A stretch of 14,531 nt of DNA from Angelakisella sp. GTDB lineage: Bacteria > Bacillota > Clostridia > Oscillospirales > Ruminococcaceae. The position numbers and the translations under genes were made by a program. Location: assembly GCA_020024515.1 (NCBI GenBank), contig JAHHTR010000048.1, positions 1 through 14,531 on the forward strand, written 5' to 3'. The notes beneath the pieces were generated by a model. That model worked only from the letters and a program-made list of their open reading frames with translations, was not told where the DNA came from and made no database searches. This document shows positions 1 through 6,244 of this stretch, one piece after another. Every line of letters starts with the position of its first letter. Position 1 is the stretch's first letter.

Positions 1-602
1 TACAATCCGTCAAAAGGCTTTTTGTTATGATTATCCCTATCTTCATTTATCTCTTTCATTAACTGCTTTTCATAAACCTTTGCAGCTTGTGGAACTGCCT
101 TTTTAACTGTCTTTTTCATATTGGCGTTAGCCTTAATATGTGTTCCGTCAATGAATACAGTCTCAGGTGACAAATATCCTGCTTTTTCTATTTCCCTCAA
201 TATCCAATAAAATACTTTCTCTATTGTTTCTTCGGTATATCTATGTTTAAAATTATAGCTTATCGTTGAAAAGTGAGGAATTTCATCATTCATTAAATAT
301 CCCAAAAACCAACGGTATGCAACATTCATTTTAATTTCTTCTACTGTGCGTCTAAGCGAAGGTATTCCATACAAATGCTGAATAAGTACCATTTTGAAAA
401 TTACCACAGGATCTATACTTGGTCTGCCGTTGTTCTGACAATACAAATCTTCTACTATTTTATATATTTTTTTAAAATCTACTGCGTTTTCTATCTTTCG
501 CAGAAGATGATCTGATGGTACAAAATCCTCTATACTGAATATTTCAAGTTGTTCTCTGTTTTCTCTGTCTTTTACTAGCACATTCTTCACCCTATCTAAC
601 AT
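1..602 (-). CDS. IS1182 family transposase (DDE type), N-terminal part, truncated by window edge
   Basis: Catalyses cut-and-paste movement of the insertion sequence. I translated this strand directly: it is open from the ATG at 600-602 to the window edge (200 codons, no stop). The protein begins MLDRVKNVLVKDRENREQLE and continues through GRPSIDPVVIFKMVLIQHLYGIPSLRRTVEE. That is the N-terminal domain (DUF772) typical of IS1182 and related IS4/IS5-group transposases. Further on, VFIDGTHIKANANMKK supplies the first catalytic Asp of the DDE triad. The remaining catalytic residues lie beyond the edge. A GAGG lies 8 nt before the ATG at 611-614. A TATAAT at 616-621 is too close to the start to be the -10 of a transcript that keeps this ribosome site. 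Nothing in the visible part is broken, so the gene may be intact. Confidence 0.9.
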   Translation of the reverse strand, partial: MLDRVKNVLVKDRENREQLEIFSIEDFVPSDHLLRKIENAVDFKKIYKIVEDLYCQNNGRPSIDPVVIFKMVLIQHLYGIPSLRRTVEEIKMNVAYRWFLGYLMNDEIPHFSTISYNFKHRYTEETIEKVFYWILREIEKAGYLSPETVFIDGTHIKANANMKKTVKKAVPQAAKVYEKQLMKEINEDRDNHNKKPFDGL

Positions 603-637
603 TTTTTGTACCTCTATTATACCACTTCTTTTTACAT

Positions 638-673
638 AAAAAAAGAAAAAGTCCGATATTATCAGACTTTTTC
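638..673 (-). terminator. Palindrome at the IS end, terminator-like reading into the element
   Basis: Bases 645-673 form a 29-nt near-perfect palindrome with 14-base arms, one mismatch and a one-base centre. On the minus strand it is followed by a run of seven U (A-run at 638-644). This is the shape of a factor-independent terminator for transcripts entering the transposase gene from outside, such as read-through from the HPr gene. The same structure is at 14488-14516. Insulating transposase from outside transcription is a known IS strategy; the role here is inferred. Confidence 0.6.
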
Positions 674-683
674 GACAGAGTGA

Positions 684-715
684 GGTAGCGGATTTTTACA
701 GTCCGCTACCTTTTT
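684..715 (+). terminator. Stem-loop between the HPr gene and the IS end
   Basis: A 9-bp perfect stem (684-692 with 702-710, GGTAGCGGA/TCCGCTACC), 9-nt loop, then TTTTT on the plus strand. It lies just downstream of the HPr stop and is preceded by A residues on the minus strand, as in a bidirectional terminator. On the minus strand, the direction of HPr transcription, the expected U-run is missing: the IS end begins four bases after the stem. It is probably the original HPr terminator, disrupted by the insertion. Confidence 0.6.
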
Positions 716-733
716 ATTATGTATTATTAATAT

Positions 734-1003
734 TTATACATTAAAATCATTATCAATCATTTTAACAAGTGTTTCAACTGCGTCTACTTCGTCTTCGCCG
801 TTTGCTGTAAGCGTAACTGTTTCACCTTGATTTAGTCCAAGAGACAAAAGCATTACAATGCTTTTTGCGTTAGCCTCAGCACCGTCACTCTCTTTCTTTA
901 TAACTATTTTAGATTTAAATTTACTTGCGCAAGTAATAAAATCTGATGCGGGACGAGCATGTAGACCTGTTGAACTGTTGATAACTGTTGTTTTGCTGTA
1001 CAT
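734..1003 (-). CDS. ptsH: Phosphocarrier protein HPr (89 aa)
   Basis: HPr carries phosphate from enzyme I to the sugar-specific EIIA domains of the phosphotransferase system in the cytoplasm. In Bacillota it is also a catabolite-control signal when a serine is phosphorylated by HPr kinase. The phosphorylatable histidine is His15 in GLHARPAS. The regulatory serine equivalent to Ser46 is Ser48 in AKSIVMLLSLG; the loop before it is about two residues longer than in B. subtilis HPr. Having His15 rules out the Crh paralogue, which has Gln there. Length is normal for the family. The ATG follows AGGAGG at 1013-1018 with 9 nt spacing. No enzyme I gene adjoins it, so it stands alone. The patch after the serine reads IVMLL rather than the usual IMGVM, a modest change at the partner-binding surface. 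Confidence 0.93.
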   Translation of the reverse strand: MYSKTTVINSSTGLHARPASDFITCASKFKSKIVIKKESDGAEANAKSIVMLLSLGLNQGETVTLTANGEDEVDAVETLVKMIDNDFNV

Positions 1004-1046
1004 AATTATAAACCTCCTAAAAATATAAAAGTGTTCTATTTGCGAT

Positions 1047-1075
1047 TGTATATAAAGTTTAATTATCGCCGTAAA
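1047..1075 (-). promoter_or_regulatory. Possible sigma-A promoter of the HPr gene
   Basis: On the minus strand TTTACG (1070-1075) and TATACA (1047-1052) are separated by exactly 17 bp, about 30 nt before the ribosome binding site. Each box matches consensus at four of six positions, and in DNA this AT-rich such pairs arise by chance. An alternative further out is TTGTAC with TATTTT. Confidence 0.35.
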
Positions 1076-1584
1076 TAATAATAAAATTTGCAGTAAAATA
1101 TATTAAAAAAATACTATTACTATTGTTATTGTACAATTTTTATTTAGTTTTAACAATCCCTAAAAAAATTAATTTACAAAAAATTTAGTTTATAAAAATT
1201 TCTTTAATTAGATTATTATTGTAAAAATATGTTTATGAGAGTAATATTTTTGTGTCAATAAATAGTAAGTTTATTTTGATATAGGTTTTACTAATTTATA
1301 ATTTTATCTTATGTAATGCAATTAATATACTCATAAAATATATTATCACAATATTATTTTTTTGGCAATACTTACACAAATTTTATTTGTAATTTAATAA
1401 ATATAGTATAAATATACAGATTAGCTTGTGTAGATAACTTTTTAAATATAGTATAAAATACGAAATAAGTTTCTTGTTATAATACTTATATTTTATTTAT
1501 TTAAGAAATGCTTATTGATAATTTATATAATACATAATAATATTTACCTTTATTAATCTAATTTTAAAAATGTAAAAAAATAAG
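1076..1584. other. AT-rich spacer between divergent HPr and ABC exporter genes
   Basis: About 510 bp of extremely AT-rich DNA (GC visibly below 20 percent) with many stop codons in all frames. I find no gene, tRNA, convincing RNA structure or long repeat in it. Divergent promoters sit at its two sides. Its length is unusual among the short gaps in this window. Confidence 0.7.
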
Positions 1585-1613
1585 TTGATTTTATCGCTTT
1601 ATTGCATTAAAAT
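1585..1613 (+). promoter_or_regulatory. Sigma-A type promoter of the ABC exporter operon
   Basis: TTGATT at 1585-1590, a 17-bp spacer, and TAAAAT at 1608-1613, each one mismatch or two from consensus. Transcription would start near 1620, about 20 nt before the GAGGAG ribosome site of the first exporter gene. No operator dyad or adjacent regulator gene is visible. Confidence 0.65.
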
Positions 1614-1654
1614 ATATTTAAAAATTTATACAAAAGAATGGTGAGGAGAGTGTG

Positions 1655-3412
1655 ATGAAACAATTAAGATTTGTAAATGAATTTATGTATGGAAAACGCA
1701 AATTATTTTCACTTGCAATGGTTCTTACAGTAGTATCAACTATGCTATACTTTATATATCCTTTTTTGACAAGAGTACTTGTTGATGATGTGCTTGTCGG
1801 AAAAGCAAATGTAGAAGGTGAAATTGTACACAATTTTTCTTTGCTTGTACCGATACTTATTGCAATAATAGTATCGCAAGTTATTAAAAATGTGGTAAAG
1901 TATGGTGTCATAGTTGCAAGTGAAGATGTGTCACAAACTGTTTTGCAAAGAATGAGAACGGCAATATACGCACATTTGAGTGAACTTGATGTTTCATTTT
2001 ATAATGAATACCGTACAGGTGACCTTATGACTCGTCTTACAGCAGATATGGATAGGATAAGACATACAATAGCATGGATAGCGTATAATGTATTGGAAAG
2101 TGTTTGTCTGTTTTTATTCACTATTATTTATTATTTTACATTAGAACCGAAACTGGCACTTATTATGTTGTTAATAACACCTATAATATTTTTGCCGGCA
2201 TTTTTTTATGCCAAAACAGCGCATAAATTATTCGGAAAAGTGCGTGAAAAACTATCAAAGATGAATACCATAGCACAAGAAAATATATCAGGTAACAAGA
2301 CAATAAAAGCTTTCGCACAAGAAGTATATGAGTGCGAAAAATTTGCGAAAGCATCCGGCGAGTTTCGAGATGCGAATATTGATGCAAGCTTATATTGGTT
2401 AAAGTTTTGGCCGATTATTGACGTATTCAGCCAAAGTTTGGGTACAATAGCTATTCTCGTAGGCGGTATTTTTATCATAGGTGATAAAATGAGCTTTGGT
2501 GCATTGACAGCAATATCACTGCTTACTTGGGGCATATCGTCTCCTATTGCAAATATGGGTATGTATATAAACGATATGCAGCATTTCTTTGTATCTGTTG
2601 ATAAAATAATGGAAGTATACTATGCTCCCGTAAAAATAACAAATCTTAAAAAGCCGTATAAACCTACATCAAGACCAAAAGGCGATATTGTTTTTGAAAA
2701 TGTCAGCTATAAGTATAATTGTGACAAAAAATCAAAATATAGTGTCGAAAATATAAATCTATCAATAAAATCAGGTGAAACAGTTGCTATTATGGGTGCA
2801 ACAGGCAGTGGAAAAACAACTGTTTTAAATATGATACCACGACTACTTGATCCGCAAGAAGGTACTATATTTGTTGACGGTGTAGATGTTAAAAAATGGG
2901 ATATGCAAGAACTGCGTAAATGTATAGGCTATGCCACACAAGATGTAGTACTATATTCAAATAGTGTAGACGCAAACATTGCTTATGGTAATCCTGATTT
3001 GGACGAAGAAACCGTAAAAACTTGTGCAGCTCTTGCGGCAGGACAATTTATAGAAAAATTGTCAGACGGATACGAAACCATAATAGGAGAACGAGGAACA
3101 GGACTTTCGGGCGGACAAAAACAGAGAATAGCTCTTGCGCGTGCTATTGCTGTAAAACCCTCAATATTAATTCTTGATGATACTACTTCCGCTGTGGATA
3201 ATGAAACAGAAGAATATATACAAAACAGTCTTAATAATCTACCGTTTGAGTGCACAAAAGTTATAGTTGCACAAAGAATTTCATCGGTACAAAATGCGGA
3301 TAAGATAGTAATAATGGAAAACGGTAAAATATTGGAGATGGGTAAGCATGAAGAACTTATAGAAAATAAAGCTTACTATTATGAAATATGTAAACTTCAA
3401 GGTTATGTTTAA
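1655..3412 (+). CDS. ABC exporter half-transporter, degenerate-site subunit of a heterodimer (585 aa)
   Basis: One polypeptide carries a six-helix type IV exporter membrane domain (about residues 15-320) and a nucleotide-binding domain (about 345-580). It has Walker A GATGSGKTT (381-389), Q-loop Gln429, a canonical LSGGQ signature (484-488) and Walker B ILILD (504-508). The catalytic Glu after Walker B is replaced by Asp509 and the switch His by Gln540 (AQRIS). This Asp/Gln pair marks the non-hydrolysing partner in heterodimeric exporters such as TM287/288, LmrCD and BmrCD. The neighbour 30 nt downstream is the complementary subunit. Likely exports drugs, lipids or a peptide; substrate cannot be read from sequence. 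I chose the ATG at 1655, 6 nt after GGAG at 1645-1648, over the GTG at 1652, which lies only 3 nt away. Confidence 0.9.
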   Translation: MKQLRFVNEFMYGKRKLFSLAMVLTVVSTMLYFIYPFLTRVLVDDVLVGKANVEGEIVHNFSLLVPILIAIIVSQVIKNVVKYGVIVASEDVSQTVLQRMRTAIYAHLSELDVSFYNEYRTGDLMTRLTADMDRIRHTIAWIAYNVLESVCLFLFTIIYYFTLEPKLALIMLLITPIIFLPAFFYAKTAHKLFGKVREKLSKMNTIAQENISGNKTIKAFAQEVYECEKFAKASGEFRDANIDASLYWLKFWPIIDVFSQSLGTIAILVGGIFIIGDKMSFGALTAISLLTWGISSPIANMGMYINDMQHFFVSVDKIMEVYYAPVKITNLKKPYKPTSRPKGDIVFENVSYKYNCDKKSKYSVENINLSIKSGETVAIMGATGSGKTTVLNMIPRLLDPQEGTIFVDGVDVKKWDMQELRKCIGYATQDVVLYSNSVDANIAYGNPDLDEETVKTCAALAAGQFIEKLSDGYETIIGERGTGLSGGQKQRIALARAIAVKPSILILDDTTSAVDNETEEYIQNSLNNLPFECTKVIVAQRISSVQNADKIVIMENGKILEMGKHEELIENKAYYYEICKLQGYV

Positions 3413-3442
3413 AAATAATATTTACAGTAAGGAGGGAATATT

Positions 3443-5212
3443 GTGGCAAAAAGAAATAAATTTGATGTAGACGAAACACTGGGTACATCATTTAATATGA
3501 ATATGTTAAAACGTTCTTTTAAGTATATATGGAGAGAAAAGAAAAAATTTTTGTTGGCACTTTTTTTTCAGATGACCGCAATAGTTATATGGCTTGCAGG
3601 TCCGCTACTGACAAGTAGGGCAATAGATGAAAGTATTCCTCAAAAAGATATAAAAATGTTGGTAATAAATTGTATTTTAATTACACTGACAATTATTATA
3701 CATTCATTACTTGTTGCACAGGCAAATAAACAAATTAATATAGTTGGTCAACGTATAATATATGATATACGAAAAGATTTATTTGAACATTTGCAAGAAC
3801 TTTCATTTACATATTATGATACTCGTCCACATGGTAAAATTCTTGTAAGAGTTATTAACTATGTAAACTCGGTTGCGAATATTTTGTCTAACGGTCTGCT
3901 GACTATTTTGCTTCAAATATTTAACTTGGGCTTTATAGCAATGTATATGTTTATTTTGGACGTTAAGCTCTCATTTATTGTTATAAGCGGTTTGCCGTTT
4001 GTAATTATTTGGATAATGATAATAAAACCTATTCAAAGAAAGGCATATCAAAAATACAGTAATAAGAGCAGTAATGTTAATGCTTATCTTAATGAAAGTA
4101 TTACTTGTATGAAAATTACTCAATTATTTACACGAGATAAATATAATGAGGATATTTTTGATAATCTGATACAAGAGTCGAAAGAGGCATGGTTTAAGGC
4201 TGTATTTAGTGCAAGTACAGTTCACCCTGTTATTGACAGCATAAGTAAAGTAGTAATAGCCGTACTTCTTTACTATGGTATTTTTATTGCAAATCCTATG
4301 CTTTCACTCGGTACATTAATGGCAATGATGCAGTATTCCAATCGTTTTTGGAATCCTATTGTACAAATAGCAAATCTATACAATAACTTTATTAACAATA
4401 TGGCTTATTTGGAGAGAATTTTTGAGACAATAGATGAGCCTGTTGAGGTAAGCGATGTTGAAGATGCAAAAGAAATGCCAACTATCAAAGGTGATGTAGA
4501 GTTTAAAAATGTAACATTTGCGTATGAAGAAGGTCAACCTGTCCTTAAAAATGTAAGCTTTACCGTAAAAGCGGGTGAGAGTGTGGCACTTGTAGGTCCG
4601 ACAGGTAGTGGAAAAAGTACGATTATTAATCTTATCAGCAGATTTTATAATGTTACAGACGGACAGGTGCTTATTGACGGACAGGATATTTCAAAAGTTA
4701 GACTTAAATCTTTGAGAAAACAAATGGGTATTATGATGCAAGAGAGCTTTGTTTTTTCAGATACAATAGAGGCAAATATAAGGTATGGTTGTCTTAATGC
4801 TGATGATGAAAAAGTGCATAAGAGTGCAGAACTTGTTTGTGCAAATGAATTTATAGAGCAACTACCTGATGATTATGACACAATGCTTCCGGAACGTGGT
4901 TCGGCACTGTCACAGGGAGAAAAACAATTGCTTTCATTTGCAAGAACAGTTGCTTCTTCGCCAAAGATACTTATTCTTGATGAGGCGACAAGTTCGATTG
5001 ATACAAAGACAGAAAAGGCGTTGCAAACTGGCATTAACGAAATGATGAAAGGTTGCACATCGTTTGTTGTGGCGCACCGTCTTTCAACAATTCGTGCTTG
5101 TGACAAGATAATGTATATAAAAGACGGCGTAATTGCCGAATGTGGCAAACACGATGAATTGATGGATAAAAAAGGACTGTACTATAATCTTTCAAAAAAT
5201 TTAAAAGCATAA
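3443..5212 (+). CDS. ABC exporter half-transporter, catalytic subunit of a heterodimer (589 aa)
   Basis: Partner of the preceding gene, with the same architecture: membrane domain about residues 25-325, nucleotide-binding domain about 350-585. Walker A is GPTGSGKST (385-393), Q-loop Gln433, Walker B ILILD (509-513) followed by catalytic Glu514, and the switch His545 (AHRLST). Its signature is altered to LSQGE (489-493) instead of LSGGQ. In a head-to-tail dimer this altered signature faces the partner's degenerate Asp/Gln site, while the intact LSGGQ of the partner faces this subunit's intact site. The result is one active and one degenerate ATP site. A longer N-terminal tail before the first helix (about 30 residues) is usual for the LmrD/BmrD-type subunit. 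Start is GTG, 6 nt after GGAGGG at 3431-3436. It is probably cotranscribed with the upstream gene and ends at the terminator beginning 5216. Confidence 0.9.
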   Translation: MAKRNKFDVDETLGTSFNMNMLKRSFKYIWREKKKFLLALFFQMTAIVIWLAGPLLTSRAIDESIPQKDIKMLVINCILITLTIIIHSLLVAQANKQINIVGQRIIYDIRKDLFEHLQELSFTYYDTRPHGKILVRVINYVNSVANILSNGLLTILLQIFNLGFIAMYMFILDVKLSFIVISGLPFVIIWIMIIKPIQRKAYQKYSNKSSNVNAYLNESITCMKITQLFTRDKYNEDIFDNLIQESKEAWFKAVFSASTVHPVIDSISKVVIAVLLYYGIFIANPMLSLGTLMAMMQYSNRFWNPIVQIANLYNNFINNMAYLERIFETIDEPVEVSDVEDAKEMPTIKGDVEFKNVTFAYEEGQPVLKNVSFTVKAGESVALVGPTGSGKSTIINLISRFYNVTDGQVLIDGQDISKVRLKSLRKQMGIMMQESFVFSDTIEANIRYGCLNADDEKVHKSAELVCANEFIEQLPDDYDTMLPERGSALSQGEKQLLSFARTVASSPKILILDEATSSIDTKTEKALQTGINEMMKGCTSFVVAHRLSTIRACDKIMYIKDGVIAECGKHDELMDKKGLYYNLSKNLKA

Positions 5213-5215
5213 AAA

Positions 5216-5265
5216 TAAAACTAGGTAAATGAGTGATAATTAATCAAACATTTACCTAGTTTTTT
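5216..5265. terminator. Bidirectional terminator between converging genes
   Basis: A 14-bp perfect stem (5218-5231 with 5249-5262, core ACTAGGTAAATG/CATTTACCTAGT) with a 17-nt loop. A T-run follows on the plus strand (to 5265), and an A-run precedes it (from 5211), giving a U-rich tail on the minus strand. It sits between the convergent exporter operon and the degV-type gene and fits both. Confidence 0.9.
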
Positions 5266-5288
5266 AGTTTTTTAATTGTATAAATAAT

Positions 5289-6140
5289 TTATTTATGTAA
5301 ATAAATTATTCCAAGTGTTCCAGGACCGCAGTGTGTAAATATTGTAGAACCTGCTTTTGTTATATAAATTTCCTCAAACGGTTGATATTTGCGAACTTCA
5401 TCAATTATTGTTTCTACATATTTATCATCTTTCATAGTATGTGTGATGATTATACGTTTTGTATCTATATCGTTTCTGTCTTCCAAACGGTCTTTGATAT
5501 AGTTAGGTAAAACCTTTTTTATATTTCCACGATATTTTTTTCCTACTCCCATAGCACCATTTTTTACTTCTATACATGGTTTTAGGTTTAGTAGGTTTGC
5601 ACCAAGTGCCGCAACACTGCTACATCTGCCACCTTTGTGTAAATATGTCAGTGTATCTATGCAAAAGCTGATATCCATTTTTTCTGTTAAATCTGTACAG
5701 ATGCAGAATATTTCTTTTGCTGATTTTCCTTCTTTTGCAAGGTCGGCGGCGATTGTGGCAAGGATACCAACACCCGAAGAAAGAGAATTACTGTTTACTA
5801 CCCATACATTACCGACTTGCTCTGCTGCTATGCATGCATTACGGTATGTGCTGGAAAAACCTTCACCAATATCAATGTGAACAACATCATAACCTTCATC
5901 GTGAAGTTTTGTAAATACTTCGGCAAAGTCAAATGGGGTTGCCGCCGATGTTTTTGGCAATGCTTTTTTCTCATTAAAATATTGTTCTAATTGTTTATTA
6001 TCAACGTCTATACCGTCTTTATAAGAATTTTCACCCAAAGCTACATATAGCGGAACAATGCCTTTAATATCAAATTTTTTAACTAATTCAGGGGATAAAT
6101 CGAATGTACTGTCAACAGTAATTGCAACTTTATTACTCAT
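5289..6140 (-). CDS. DegV/FakB family fatty-acid-binding protein (283 aa)
   Basis: DegV-fold proteins bind a fatty acid in a deep pocket. Members that work as FakB present it to the kinase FakA for phosphorylation, feeding exogenous fatty acids into phospholipids. Family marks in order are DSTFDL (10-15), KTSAATP (63-69), the GFSSTYRNA segment (94-102), SNSLSSGVG (117-125), TYLHKGGRCS (165-174) and the C-terminal HCGPGTLGI (270-278). The FSS and His270 positions match the regions that hold the fatty-acid carboxylate and phosphate in S. aureus FakB. Length is normal. The ATG follows GGAG at 6148-6151 with 7 nt spacing. It lies downstream of polC with a 104-bp gap that may hold its own promoter. 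No fakA neighbour is visible, which is common since genomes carry several DegV paralogues. Which fatty acid it binds cannot be told. Confidence 0.92.
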   Translation of the reverse strand: MSNKVAITVDSTFDLSPELVKKFDIKGIVPLYVALGENSYKDGIDVDNKQLEQYFNEKKALPKTSAATPFDFAEVFTKLHDEGYDVVHIDIGEGFSSTYRNACIAAEQVGNVWVVNSNSLSSGVGILATIAADLAKEGKSAKEIFCICTDLTEKMDISFCIDTLTYLHKGGRCSSVAALGANLLNLKPCIEVKNGAMGVGKKYRGNIKKVLPNYIKDRLEDRNDIDTKRIIITHTMKDDKYVETIIDEVRKYQPFEEIYITKAGSTIFTHCGPGTLGIIYLHK

Positions 6141-6189
6141 AAAATAACTCCATTTCTAAAAATTTAAACAACATAAGTTTATATGAAAT

Positions 6190-6218
6190 TTATTAAAAAT
6201 TTAACTATAAAATGTGAA
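6190..6218 (-). promoter_or_regulatory. Possible promoter of the degV-type gene
   Basis: TTCACA (6213-6218), 17-bp spacer, TAATAA (6190-6195) on the minus strand within the gap after polC. The -35 matches five of six consensus bases, the -10 only four. I see no terminator between polC and this gene, so read-through from polC is also possible. Confidence 0.4.
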
Positions 6219-6244
6219 TAAATATATAATATAGGCAAATTTTA

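Larger units (their letters stand above)
1..679 (-). mobile_element. IS1182-type insertion sequence, 5' part, cut by the window edge
   Basis: This holds the upstream end and first 200 codons of an IS1182-like element that runs off the left edge. The right boundary is placed at 679. The 50 bases 630-679 recur exactly, in reverse complement, at 14482-14531, and the two copies diverge just outside. The terminal bases read TCTGTCGAAAAAGTC into the element. The other end and any target duplication are outside the window. Assignment rests on the transposase; the exact boundary could be off by up to four bases, because TCA beyond one mismatch is also shared. Confidence 0.85.

Noticed and set aside
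734..1003. Crh, the catabolite-control paralogue of HPr
   Set aside because: The active-site histidine (His15) is present, whereas Crh has glutamine there.
1618..1911. 97-codon minus-strand frame overlapping the start of the first exporter gene
   Set aside because: Overlaps a well-supported ABC transporter start and promoter on the other strand, with no recognisable domain.
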